The notes: generated from the sequence alone by a model not told the origin. Shown: positions 37,863-47,150, numbered from the stretch's first letter. The stretch is 50,612 nt of DNA from Methylococcaceae bacterium (GCA_021647585.1 JAKIUK010000027.1:1-50612); one strand, 5' to 3'. Translations and numbers: made by a program.

Positions 37863-38364
37863 GATAATCTTTTCCTGTGGGTTCAATAATATCAGTTAAA
37901 ATCTTAGTGCCTGCAAAAATTGCATCTCGAGTTCCTGCACGTTGTTCGGCAGCTAACATATCTTGATAAATAGATTCGATAATTTTTAATTTAGCGGGAT
38001 CAGGCTTACGCCTAACAGAAAAATATCCGATAATTTTTTCGCCTGTGCTACTTTTATAACTAGGCGTTACGTTAGCAATTACCCAATAAAAAGAACCCTC
38101 TTTAGACATATTTTTTACATAGCCAAAAAATTCCTCACCGGATTTAATGGTTTGCCAAAGTAAATTAAAAACAGATCGCGGCATATCGGGGTGACGAATA
38201 ATATTATGTTGCTGGCCTAATAGATCTTGTTCTGAATAACCGGAAAATTCTATAAAGATACGGTTACAATAAGTTAAGCGACCTGTAGCATCCGTTTTAG
38301 AAACAATAAAATCATCATCACGCATGACAATTTCTTTATTTTTAGGTATTATTTTATTTTTCAT
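37840..38364 (-). CDS. Aer-like PAS sensor protein
   Basis: A 174-aa soluble protein made of a single PAS domain plus a C-terminal helix. Text such as FIVSKTDATGRLTYCNRIFI, FSGYSEQDLLGQQHNIIRHP and DMPRSVFNLLWQTIKSGEEF is the Aer-type PAS core, in which FAD is often bound; YWVIANVTPSYKSSTGEKI follows. It has no membrane segment or MCP domain of its own. The overlapping chemoreceptor gene downstream provides these, so the pair probably acts in redox or energy taxis. Confidence 0.88.
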   Translation of the reverse strand: MKNKIIPKNKEIVMRDDDFIVSKTDATGRLTYCNRIFIEFSGYSEQDLLGQQHNIIRHPDMPRSVFNLLWQTIKSGEEFFGYVKNMSKEGSFYWVIANVTPSYKSSTGEKIIGYFSVRRKPDPAKLKIIESIYQDMLAAEQRAGTRDAIFAGTKILTDIIEPTGKDYREFILSI

Positions 38365-38478
38365 TTACGGTGTTCTTTTAAATTCAATATGCACACTAAA
38401 GGTATTAGTTCTTAGCATAATACAATCAAACCTTATTACAAGGTTCTAGCGGCAAAAGTCTGCAAAGTTTTAATTGTT

Positions 38479-38508
38479 ATGACAAAGTAACTAATAATCT
38501 TGTACAAT
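38479..38508 (+). promoter_or_regulatory. ssrA promoter
   Basis: A -35-like ATGACA at 38479-38484 and a -10 TACAAT at 38503-38508, 18 nt apart, lie just upstream of the mature tmRNA start. Confidence 0.5.
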
Positions 38509-38518
38509 GAAGTTTCTT

Positions 38519-38896
38519 GGGGGCGACTTGGCTTCGACGTGGGTAGCAAAACCTTGAGTGCATGCCGTGGACAGTACACCACGTAAAATCTACTGAACTT
38601 AAAGTATTCGCAAATGACGAAAACTACTCAATGGCTCTAGCTGCGTAAAACCAGCACCATTCTTCTGACTATATGTGCTTATGCGTGTAGAGTACCTCGG
38701 TACATTCAGAAGTCATCTCACATAAGATCGCGCCACGACTTAGTTCGGAGTCCGAAGCGTTAAACCCAATCGAAATCGCTGATACTTTTCTTGGCTCGAC
38801 GGGTAGGTATTAGCTAAATCAAAAGCGCGAGATAAGCATGTAGACCTTTAGGCGGAGTGCTTGCGGACGCGGGTTCAATTCCCGCCGCCTCCACCA
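38519..38896 (+). ncRNA. ssrA: Transfer-messenger RNA (tmRNA)
   Basis: A one-piece tmRNA that rescues stalled ribosomes and tags the nascent chain. The 5' end GGGGGCGACTTGGCTTCGAC pairs with the 3' end CGCCTCC before ACCA (genome-encoded CCA). The T-arm is ggttcaattcc. The tag frame starts at GCA 38610 and reads ANDENYSMALAA, with the stop TAA at 38646-38648. The 3' end is also the likely attachment site of the island that follows. Confidence 0.97.
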
Positions 38897-38908
38897 CCAC
38901 ATCCCTTT

Positions 38909-38940
38909 AAAGCCGCGACTTACGCGGCTTTCTAATTTTC
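38909..38940 (+). terminator. ssrA terminator
   Basis: The stem aaagccgcg / cgcggcttt encloses a 5-nt loop and is followed by ctaattttc. Confidence 0.8.
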
Positions 38941-38996
38941 AATGTTGTCTTTTATTGCCATTAAATGCCATTATTTTCCTATAAAAGACAACATTT

Positions 38997-40083
38997 TTAT
39001 ACCTCTTGACTAAATAATTCGACTACTTTGTTTCCTGCTTCTGGCTGGCTATCGGGTATCCATGTGGCGTAAGTTTTGGCAGTCATTAGAACGTTTGAAT
39101 GACCTAATTGTTTAGATACCCATGCGAGTGGTTCACCGGCTGATAACATCATTGAATGCATATGTATATCTGGTTTGGTATGGCCTACGATATCTGACAC
39201 CCGCTTTTCTTAATGCGTGAGTCCATAATGTTTTTCTAATAGGCTGATCTCCCGACCAAGGCATATCTGTTCGCGGATTAAGAAAGACAATGTTGTCTTT
39301 AATGAAAGTGTATTGTTTCTGGTTTTTTATTGCTTCAAGAGCTGGCTCTAAAAGTTTTACTTCACGCTCTCCTGCTCTCGTTTTTGTTGTTTCTGCCTCA
39401 CTTGCGGCTTGAGTTAACGCTCTTTGGACCTTAACAGTCCCTCTAACCCAGTCAACATCCCCCCATTCCAGTGCAATTAGCTCTGATGTTCTAAGCCCAG
39501 TCCAAAAAGCAAATTGAATAAGATTTTTTGCTTGCCCGGTTAGTACAGATAAAATTAGTGATTGTTCGTCGCGTGTAAAAGGGTCTTTATCGGATTTTTT
39601 AGGGGGCTCTATGCGCTTATAATGCCAACCTAATATTGGGTTGGTTTCAATGATTTCATTCTGAACTGCGTCATCTAAAGCTGATCGAAGGGGGCTAATA
39701 AGGTTTGATATTCGTTTATTGGTACAGGTCAGTTCTTTTGCCCATAAATAAATATCCTTTCTTTTTAGTTCGTGCAATAGTATTGCCCCAAAATTTCCCA
39801 CAAGAATTTTTATTGTTTTACGATAATCGTTGTATGTGCTTTTTTTGATAGTAGGCTCCTTATCATTAAGCCATTCCTTGAGATATTTTTCTACAGTTAA
39901 ACCGCCGTGAGTGTGAAACCTTGCTATGTTTTTGCTACCAGGGAATATGACAGCGTAATCAAACGTATTATTATCTATTGCATGCTGAATAGATGACCGG
40001 TGCCGCTCTGCATTTATTAAGTTAGCGGAGGTGGGCTGGAGCTTAATTTTCTCCCTGCATCTTTCGCCGCGATTGACAGCCAA
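38997..40083 (-). pseudogene. Tyrosine integrase, frameshifted and 5'-truncated
   Basis: A phage/island-type site-specific recombinase beside ssrA. The main frame (39133-40083) carries an arm-binding N-terminus (GERCREKIKLQPTSANLINA), the SAM-like core-binding domain and the first catalytic arginine in FWTGLRTSELIALEW. An extra T near 39151 shifts the frame within the second catalytic box (YQTRYTYA; most relatives read RHTYAS). The rest, with LGHSNVLMTAKTYATW and the catalytic tyrosine, continues in another frame (38997-39200). The upstream end is cut by IS66 sequence and only a TTG could start it. The C-terminus points at ssrA, the usual orientation. It is probably inactive. Confidence 0.88.
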
Positions 40084-40930
40084 AGCCTTTTTACAGGGTT
40101 TTTCAGGCTACTTACAAGTTGATGGTTATGCAGGTTACCATCAGCTGGAAGCTGAAGACTGTTTTCTGGTTGGCGCATGCACGCCGTAAGTTTGATGAAG
40201 CACTTAACGCGCTCCCTAAAGCCAGTCGCCAAAATAAAATGGGCAGGGTATAAACCGCACTGCGAAAATTCACACGACTGTATGCTATTGAAAAACAGAT
40301 TAAAGATTTAAGTGCTGAGCAGCGATATTTGATCCGTCTAGAAAAGAGCCAACCTATACTGGATGATTTAAAGCAATGGTGTGAGCAATCAATGACTAAG
40401 ACCAGTAAAGACTCTGTCCTGGGCAAAGCCATTCGCTACACGTTAAACCAATGGGTTTATCAGACTCGTTACCTTGAACCTAGAAAAATCAGTTGGAGCA
40501 CAGTTTCTAGCACAAGCTCTTGATTCCACAGCACTTCACAGAAAAGTGCTCCTGCTTTTTCTGCATTCACCACTTCCATGTGGTTCAAAAAAATGCCTGC
40601 TTAACCGAATGGGTGAAGCTCAGATTTTCTTAAAGCACCGTGAAACCAATATCTTGCACTATAATTCCGCGCCCAACTGATCTTTCTAGGTTGAAGAGGG
40701 GCATCTGCAAATTGATAACAATGCGGCGGAACGGCACATTAAATTGTTTGTGATTGAGCGTAAAAACTGGTTGTTTAACCAGACACCACGGGGTGCCGAT
40801 GCCAGCGCGATACTTTACAGTCTAGTACAAACAGCGATAGCCAATAACTTGGAACTTTAGTTTAAGTGATCGATATACATTGAGACGTGCTTTGGGCACG
40901 CCAGTAGATATGATTTTAAGCTGGAAATAC
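40084..40930 (+). pseudogene. IS66-family tnpC transposase relic, split by MITE
   Basis: Fragments of an IS66 TnpC can be read in order: FLQGFSGYLQVDGYAGYHQL, then after a frameshift AHARRKFDEALNALPKASRQ, an in-frame stop, LYAIEKQIKDLSAEQRYLIR and VLGKAIRYTLNQW. The MITE at 40479-40690 interrupts the protein within YLE-EGHLQIDNN; beyond it NAAERHIKLFVIERKNWLF and a further-decayed C-terminus follow, ending about 40930. No tnpA or tnpB lies beside it. It truncates the integrase gene's 5' end. Confidence 0.88.
40479..40690 (+). mobile_element. 212-bp MITE, family 1, copy B
   Basis: The ends cctagaaaaatcagttgg and ccaactgatctttctagg are 18-bp terminal inverted repeats with one mismatch. The target duplication ttgaa is at 40474-40478 and 40691-40695. 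Removing the element and one duplicate restores the IS66 reading frame across Y-L-E-E-G-H, which proves insertion. It is the same length as copy A at 392-603, in opposite orientation. Confidence 0.92.
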
Positions 40931-41443
40931 AGTTTTACGTCTGCTAAAAGAAATCAAACTTATAAAAGCAGAGCTAAATAGCCATATAGCGGCTGGGACT
41001 GGGATAGCAGCTACAGCTGCAACAGTAGTAGCTGCAACATAAGTACTACCAAGAACGCCAGATATTTCACCTTGTACATTAAATAAATATGAACCTGCCA
41101 ATAAATCCGTAATGATAAATACCCCTGGGGTAGTTTCTAGAATATTGAAACCAGTAACGCTAAAAAGATTACCAATCACGGGCGCTGAAAAAGCTATATC
41201 AACTTCTGTATCAGCAAGAACTTCCAGTGACCAAAGATCATTAAAAATATCACCTTGATTATGAATTGGAGCACTAAAAGCTGGGTCTGCTTGTTGTTCA
41301 ACAAACTCACCAATTTCGGTATAGTAATTAACTGTTATCGTATCCCCTGCGAGAATAGGGTATGAATTAGTAAATGTATTGGCATTTACAAAAAACGAAG
41401 ACCCCATTAAGAAAACAAAAACAAACCCCTTAAAAAAAGACAT
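40916..41443 (-). CDS. VPxPA-CTERM sorting-signal protein
   Basis: A 175-aa exported protein. An N-terminal signal peptide (MSFFKGFVFVFLMGSSFFVNA) is followed by a beta-rich, Asp/Thr-rich body. The C-terminus is a tripartite exosortase-type signal: IPVPAAIWLF, a hydrophobic helix and SFSRRK, close to the VPLPA-CTERM form common in aquatic gammaproteobacteria. Such proteins are processed by an exosortase/archaeosortase-like enzyme and displayed or secreted; none is in the window. The last residues (TVFPA) are encoded in IS66-derived sequence, so the original tail may have been replaced. Confidence 0.8.
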   Translation of the reverse strand: MSFFKGFVFVFLMGSSFFVNANTFTNSYPILAGDTITVNYYTEIGEFVEQQADPAFSAPIHNQGDIFNDLWSLEVLADTEVDIAFSAPVIGNLFSVTGFNILETTPGVFIITDLLAGSYLFNVQGEISGVLGSTYVAATTVAAVAAIPVPAAIWLFSSAFISLISFSRRKTVFPA

Positions 41444-42199
41444 ATTAACCCCACTAATAATAAAAGCGTAAGAGAAGTTAGCTTTCTACATCACAGTAGA
41501 TTAGGCTGACTTTTCCCCTTGAAAAACAAAAACAACAAAAATAAAATTCACTGTTGAAGTGAATATTTCAATAAAGTTATAAAAAGTATAGTTGCTATTT
41601 TCTAAAATGGTATTGTACTTAAGGATTATATATGTGTTAATTCGTTCGAATCTATTGTTGAAGTCATGTTAACGCAAGTTATTCTATGCTGTATGAGACC
41701 TTTAAAAGTCTTATATACTCGTATATTTTCTTTGAAATACTGTTGATTGCTTCTGATTTTTATCATTTCAAATCCAGCGGAAAGAAAAGTTGAGTTATAT
41801 GACACATATGTACTATGTCATATGCCTAATCAATGCTAAATCGTTATGTTTAATTAAATAATTTTATGAAATAACTGACGGATTAGCACTGTTTGCATTA
41901 TGTGGCCTGTTTTTTTGCTTTATAAATTTCACTACTTGATTTCAAGTAGGCAATCTAACTTGATTTTTCCAGTGTAACCTTAACAATTATTTTTTATGGG
42001 TTAGCACTTAAATCAACAAAAGTAACTTAACCCATCTTAGTGATTTATATTTCCCTAAGTCATTGATTTATAGTATTCGATAATTTTTCATCCGAAAAAG
42101 CCCTTTAAAATCAATGATGTTTTATTAAATTCCTCTGTAGTGCCATAAAACTTATGGTTACCCCTTGTTTTTTCTTGTCTTTTCATTGATGCTAGGGGT
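41444..42199. other. Gene-free spacer with small palindromes
   Basis: No gene is supported in this AT-rich 750-bp stretch. It holds an inverted repeat atatgaca/tgtcatat at about 41792-41820 and a small ctactt/aagtag palindrome near 41930-41950. The last ~90 bp may be the left end of the IS1634-like relic. Confidence 0.4.
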
Positions 42200-42690
42200 A
42201 TGTATATTCGAAGAACCAAAATCAAAACATCAGAGACCGGTGACGCTTATTTCACTTACCGTATTGTCGAGTCCGTTCACAACGGCAAGCAAGTTAAGCA
42301 GCACACACTGCTCAATATAGGCAGACACTTTGCTATTGAACAGGCACACTGGCCGTTGCTAACAGCTAGAATCGAACAACTGCAGCAAGGCACTCAGCCG
42401 CTTCAGCAAGAACTGTTTGATTTAGCGGATGATTTAAACCAACTACTGGAAACAACGGCCCAACGCTATAGTGCACTTATAACCGCAAAACTGTCACAAC
42501 CGGTCGAGTCGACGTCAGCGCAAGATTATCATCACGTTGACATTAATCATGTAGAAGCACTTCAGGCTCGTACCGTGGGTGGTGAGACACTGGCATTGTA
42601 TGCCGTACAGCAGTTACAGCTCGATCAAAAACTGACCGCACTGGGCTTTAGTGTTAGCAACAATGCAAAAATGAGCCACATCAACAGTTG
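42200..42690 (+). pseudogene. IS1634-like transposase, N-terminal fragment
   Basis: About 155 residues resemble the N-terminus of IS1634-type DDE transposases: MYIRRTKIKTSETGDAYFTY, RIVESVHNGKQVKQHTLLNI and GRHF. The catalytic domain is absent. The homologous text stops near 42670, just before the start region of the IS21-like relic, so that element may have inserted here. Confidence 0.65.
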
Positions 42691-42743
42691 AAATCTGAGC
42701 CAGTTGACTCACACTAGGTGCTTTTCTTTTAAAAAGGAAAAGC

Positions 42744-43616
42744 ATGATTTCAAAAGAAGAACTCATGAACATACAAGTACCTGATTACCCATGAGCTTCC
42801 GCCATTTTGAAAAAAGTAACCACACAGCCCGTCATTCCTGCATTCTCTTAGCAGGAATCTATTTTTTGCATGAATAGATCCCCGATAAAATACCTCGGGG
42901 ATGACGGTGTGTAAGGTGTCACCGTTTTTCTCATCTATAAGGCGGAGACTCATGGGTAATCAGGTACAAGTATTACATCAACAAGGATACTCACAGCGAG
43001 CTATTGCTAAACAACTCTGTATTTCTAGGAATACTGTTAAAAAATATTTAATAAGCAATCCAGCTGAGCCTGAATACTCAAGCCGTCCTAAATCAGACTC
43101 CAAGTTAGACGTTTATAAACCTTTTTTGCATTCACGTATTGCTCAGGCATCACCAATTCATTTATCAGGTGTTGTGCTTTTTCGTGAAATTAAAGAACAA
43201 GGCTATACAGGGAGCCTCTCATTACTACACCAGTATTTATATGATTATTGGGGAAAACCTGATACTCAGCCAGTGATACGTTTTGAAACACCTGCAGGTA
43301 AGTAAATGCAAGTTGATTGGGAGCAAATGCGAGGAGGTAAAACGCCGATTCATGCATTTGTTGCTGTACTGGGTTTTAGTCGTGCCTTGTTTGTTGTGAT
43401 GACAGACAATATGCGTTATGAAACACTAGAACAGTGCCATCGTCTGGCTTTTGATTATTTCTTGGGTATTCCGCAACAAGTCTGGTATGACAATATGAAA
43501 GCCGTGGTGATTGAACGGGATGTTTATGGCGAAGGGCAGCATAAACTTAATCAGAACTTTTATCAATTCAGTAAGGCAATGGGTTTTATTCCTAAGCTAT
43601 GTAAACCATATAGGTC
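42744..43616 (+). pseudogene. istA: IS21-like istA transposase, broken three ways
   Basis: The IstA start is at ATG 42744 (MISKEELMNIQV). The 185-bp MITE at 42780-42964 interrupts it; after the MITE the protein resumes LHQQGYSQRAIAKQLCISRN, the helix-turn-helix. A TAA at 43303-43305 stands where relatives have Gln (GK-stop-MQVDWEQ). The DDE core follows: MQVDWEQMRGGKTPIHAFVA and VWYDNMKAVV. The text ends at KLCKPYR, where a second, partial MITE begins. istB is absent. Confidence 0.85.
42780..42964 (+). mobile_element. 185-bp MITE, family 2, inserted in istA
   Basis: The ends cctgattacccatgag and ctcatgggtaatcagg are perfect 16-bp terminal inverted repeats. The direct repeat tacaagta (8 bp) flanks it at 42772-42779 and 42965-42972. 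Deleting the element plus one duplicate restores istA in frame (N-I-Q-V-L-H-Q-Q). Inside are two hairpins, around attcctgc/gcaggaat and atccccg/cggggat. Confidence 0.92.
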
Positions 43617-43750
43617 GCACACCGTCATCCCTGAGGACTTTTATCGGGGGATCTATTCATGCAAAAAATGGATTCCTGCTAAGAGAATGCAGGAATGACG
43701 AGGCTGTGTGGTTACATTTTCAAAATGGCGGAAGCTCATAGGTAATCAGG
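43617..43750 (-). mobile_element. Family 2 MITE, partial copy
   Basis: Reverse-oriented copy of the 42780 element, matching from the internal cacaccgtcatcc onward to the terminal ggtaatcagg. The other terminal repeat and ~55 bp are missing. It ends the istA reading frame. Confidence 0.85.
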
Positions 43751-44494
43751 TAATAGTTTATATTCTGTTTTTCATGGGTTGAGGCTTTGATACAAGGCAA
43801 TCATCTGTTATAGGCCATCAGTTTTTAACGAATCTGCAGAAAATCACCTTAAAACAAATAGCTAGTTTTGACCCATTTGGGTCATGTCATTTTGCTGCTG
43901 ATGGTGTAATATCCTTCAGATGCTTTTATGTTTTCAGCATTAAACAATAACTTAAAATGACTACCAACCTATCGTAAGTTACTCTCGATTTTTACGTTAA
44001 TAGGTTAACTTTACAGACGGTGACATTCCGACCAACGGGAGGAATCTTGAATCTAAACACAACTTGAGCAACAAGATTTCTCGGCAACACCGCTTCGCTG
44101 CTCCTTGGTAACTGCTTATCGACAACTGCTCCTGCGTTGTTCTACTACACACCCTCCATGGTGTTATGCGTTACCCAACTACATGCTGTCCATACAAGTT
44201 GTCCCGCTGGTCGAAATGACAAATATTTTAAGTTTGGCCTGTGCTTTGTTAATAGCCTTATCACTTAATTAGAAGTCAGGATTTAAAAGGTATTTTTTCA
44301 CATCTTTTGTGGTGGAAAGCCAATATTATAGACCCAGCAATCTATAGAATATAGAACAAAATAGGTTTTGTTTCAGTACTACAACTTGGAATAGGGGGTA
44401 AGTTGTCACTACACGAAATCTTGGAAAGTTTACTTCAAGAAATCACGTTAAAAGTTGAAAAATAATTTATTGAACAGTTTATTAAGAGGTTTTT
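43751..44494. other. Repeat-bearing spacer
   Basis: No gene is seen. The stretch holds the second gaccagcgggag-type repeat at 43967-44220 and little else recognisable. A strong ribosome site (aagagg) for the di-heme protein gene is at its right end. Confidence 0.5.
43967..44220. repeat. gaccagcgggag repeat, copy 2, with insertion
   Basis: The leader acctatcgtaagttactctc resembles the 36181 copy. The left arm (gaccaacgggaggaatcttg) and right arm (caagatttctc, then cccgctggtcgaaatgac) form the hairpin, but about 119 bp (44084-44202) interrupt the right arm. A diverged piece of the leader also occurs at about 46540-46580. Confidence 0.65.
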
Positions 44495-46228
44495 ATGAAA
44501 ACTACACCAAGAAATTCTATTGTCATAGCATGTATTATAGCAATAAGTTCTGGCTGTGATTCAGGCTCAAAACCAGCATCAATCAACCCAGGGTCTAAGA
44601 AGCCAGGAAAAGTTATAGCAAAACATAAAATACCACCGGGTGAATCAGAAAATCGTACGACAAATAAATTCAGGAATTCGTTGATCAAAATGGATACTGA
44701 TTTGAATTTTTTGCGCTTGCAAGGCGAATGGGTGTTTGCGACACCGTTTAATAAACATGACGGTCTGGGGGATGGGCCAATTAATCCAAAAAATAAAGTA
44801 CAACCGGGTGGCCGGCTGACTCTCCCAGCATTTCCATCTGAGAATGGCAAAGCAGCAGAAGGAAACAAATTTTTTCTACGTGTCAATGGTCTGGATTCAC
44901 AAACATGTGTGGAATGTCATTTTATAGTAAACAATAGTACTGTACCTGCCAAGTTTGGTGTTGGTGGTGTTGGCGGCGTGGCTGCAACAGCATTCCCTGC
45001 GACCACTCGGTTTCTACCCGCTTCGCAAGGTCCTAAAAGCATAGATGCAGCAAATTTTAATGGTAGAGTTATTAACCCTCCTTTTGTATTTGGATCGGGT
45101 GGTGTTGAACTACTAGCAAAAGAGATGACGGAAAATCTGCATCAACAATTACGAGATGCATCCAATCCACCTGAAATAGGTAAACCTGTTCATTTAAAGA
45201 CTCATGGAGTTGATTTTGGTTTTGTAACGTGGAAGAAAACCGGTGAAAACAATTCAGTTGAAGAAGTCCCTGACACCAAAACTAATTGTGATGCAATGGA
45301 TAAGAAAAACAAAAAAATGGTAACGCTTGAACATTTTATAGCCATTTCACCTGCGGCAAAATTATATGCCTGGACGGGTAGTAGTGATTATGGAACGCGT
45401 GTTGAAGTGAAAAGTTCTGAAATGACAGCAAAACACAAAGGTCAATCTCCAGGTTTAGAACTGGATACAAAAAACCTTAAAGGTGTTGATGGAGACCTGG
45501 TGATCAAACCGTTTGGACGAAAAGGTAATAATGTGACAACTCGTGATTTTGATTGTGGCGCACTACGTTTTCATATGGGCATGGAACCCGTAGAAATTGT
45601 CGGGAAAGATAATGACAATGATGGTGACGGTGTAGTTAATGAAATTACCATTGCTGAATTATCGGCATTATCTATCTTTAATACCACCACACCTAGACCT
45701 AATCAGGATAAATATACTGGGCCTGGGGTAAAAGTTTTTAATGACATAGGGTGTAGTGGATGTCATGTACCTGTTATGAAAACCGAAAGGCATATACTGC
45801 CTTATCAGCAACCCGAACAACCTCAACATCCATTTGATAACAGAAATAAATATTATGAAGTTGATCTGGTAAATTCGTCAGCAAATTTCGAAGTGGATCC
45901 AGATAATAGTGATGGCATGTTGGTCAAGCTGTTTTCTGATCTTAAACGCTATGATATGGGGCATAGATTACAGGAGTCTTTAACTTCGGCCAGTACCGAG
46001 GAGAATAGAACTTATATTACAGCCAGACTTTGGGGTGTAGCTGACACGGCCCCTTATATGCACGATGGCAGAGCGACGACACTTACAGAGGCAATTAAAT
46101 GGCATGGTGGCGATGCTGATGCAGCAAGAAATAAATTTATCGCCTTAAGCGATAGTAAAAAAGTTGATTTATTAAACTACTTGCGCAGTTTACATACACC
46201 TACACCTGAAGAGCTAGTGATAAATTAA
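44495..46228 (+). CDS. Di-heme oxidoreductase (DHOR) lipoprotein
   Basis: A 577-aa c-type cytochrome. The signal peptide ends in a lipobox (IISSGC-like, IAISSGC then DSGSK), so it is probably lipid-anchored in the periplasm. Two heme-binding motifs are present: CVECH near residue 138 and CSGCH near 420. Downstream DTAPYMHDGRATTLTEAI and LLNYLRSL are typical of the MauG/cytochrome c peroxidase-like DHOR family. Homologues are often called thiol oxidoreductases or cytochrome peroxidases; the true substrate is not known. A calcium-like DNDNDGDGVVNE loop is present. It is a single gene in the island. Confidence 0.88.
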   Translation: MKTTPRNSIVIACIIAISSGCDSGSKPASINPGSKKPGKVIAKHKIPPGESENRTTNKFRNSLIKMDTDLNFLRLQGEWVFATPFNKHDGLGDGPINPKNKVQPGGRLTLPAFPSENGKAAEGNKFFLRVNGLDSQTCVECHFIVNNSTVPAKFGVGGVGGVAATAFPATTRFLPASQGPKSIDAANFNGRVINPPFVFGSGGVELLAKEMTENLHQQLRDASNPPEIGKPVHLKTHGVDFGFVTWKKTGENNSVEEVPDTKTNCDAMDKKNKKMVTLEHFIAISPAAKLYAWTGSSDYGTRVEVKSSEMTAKHKGQSPGLELDTKNLKGVDGDLVIKPFGRKGNNVTTRDFDCGALRFHMGMEPVEIVGKDNDNDGDGVVNEITIAELSALSIFNTTTPRPNQDKYTGPGVKVFNDIGCSGCHVPVMKTERHILPYQQPEQPQHPFDNRNKYYEVDLVNSSANFEVDPDNSDGMLVKLFSDLKRYDMGHRLQESLTSASTEENRTYITARLWGVADTAPYMHDGRATTLTEAIKWHGGDADAARNKFIALSDSKKVDLLNYLRSLHTPTPEELVIN

Positions 46229-46706
46229 CAGAGTGTTTAAATAGTACCGATGCTTCTTAAGGTGGTTTGATGGAATAAAAAGACTAGCAAGGATGGTGAT
46301 TTTGTTTCGTCAGACGCCTTATGTAAAAGAATAGGTATATGAATTTCAGGGATGAATTCATTGGCGAGAAATTTTTTATAATACGTAGTTCTACTTATGG
46401 ATTTTTTGATAACTATTGCTGAAAATAAAATCCAGCACAAAGAGCATTCCTTGTTTCTACTATAGAACGCTAGAAATTAGTTCATCATTCCGTTTGTTCG
46501 TGTATAAATGAATTGTCATGCTTGATAAAGCAAATGCCGCAAAACAAACCTATCGTAACCTCAGTTTTCGGGTGGAATTTTGCGGGATCAATCATTTTGA
46601 ATGATGGTAATAATCTGTATAGCATTTAGAGAAATAATTTGAATACAATTCCTCTGTAAATCACTTTTCTGATCTTTGTTATATTAGCAAGATCAAGCTG
46701 TCAAAT
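46229..46706. other. Gene-free spacer
   Basis: No convincing gene. A hairpin with ccgcaaaa and ttttgcgg arms (about 46537-46583) contains a diverged piece of the leader of the gaccagcgggag repeat. A 67-codon minus frame at 46237-46440 has no recognisable family. Confidence 0.45.
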
Positions 46707-47150
46707 TTACTCAATTTCTTGTGCCATGTGTTTGTCTCTTTGAAATTGAGCTATGACATTTTGTTTTATTTTAGTGGATGAAGTTCGTGGATTATATTTA
46801 ATTTGAACGACCCTTTTTCCTTGAACATTAAAATAATTCTCTACATCCTGATTATGCGGTTTTCTACCCCAGTCTTCTCCAATAACAAAAATATCCGCTT
46901 TGACCTTTTGGCAAACTGAAAGGTAATCCAGTTCATGGTATGGGAGTACGATATTCACGCAACGTAGTGCTTGAAGCATTTCAATACGTTGTTCAAGTGG
47001 AATAACAGGAATATTGGGCTTGTACAGCTTGACCACTTCGTCAGAAGCAATGCCAACAGCAACAGTGTTACCCAATGAGGCACAATATTTCAATAATGCT
47101 AGATGGCCAACATGCAATAAATCAAAGGTACCTACCGTATATACTATCAT
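46707..47150 (-). CDS. TagD-like cytidylyltransferase
   Basis: A 147-aa nucleotidyltransferase. The catalytic HxGH is in YTVGTFDLLHVGHLALLKY, IGEDWGRKP follows, and the C-terminal RTSSTKIK matches the (I/R)STTxIK box. The size suits glycerol-3-phosphate cytidylyltransferase and its relatives, which make CDP-glycerol-type intermediates from CTP. A strong ribosome site (aggag) precedes the ATG. The gene lies 64 nt after a CDP-alcohol phosphatidyltransferase gene, so the product may feed that enzyme, but the alcohol cannot be told from sequence. Confidence 0.85.
   Translation of the reverse strand: MIVYTVGTFDLLHVGHLALLKYCASLGNTVAVGIASDEVVKLYKPNIPVIPLEQRIEMLQALRCVNIVLPYHELDYLSVCQKVKADIFVIGEDWGRKPHNQDVENYFNVQGKRVVQIKYNPRTSSTKIKQNVIAQFQRDKHMAQEIE

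Noticed and set aside
42769..43750. IS21 terminal inverted repeats flanking istA
   Set aside because: The inverted copies are one MITE inside istA with its own 8-bp duplication and one partial copy at the 3' break, not IS21 ends.
46237..46440. 67-codon minus-strand frame after the di-heme gene
   Set aside because: No recognisable domain or start signal; possibly a transposase scrap but not supportable.
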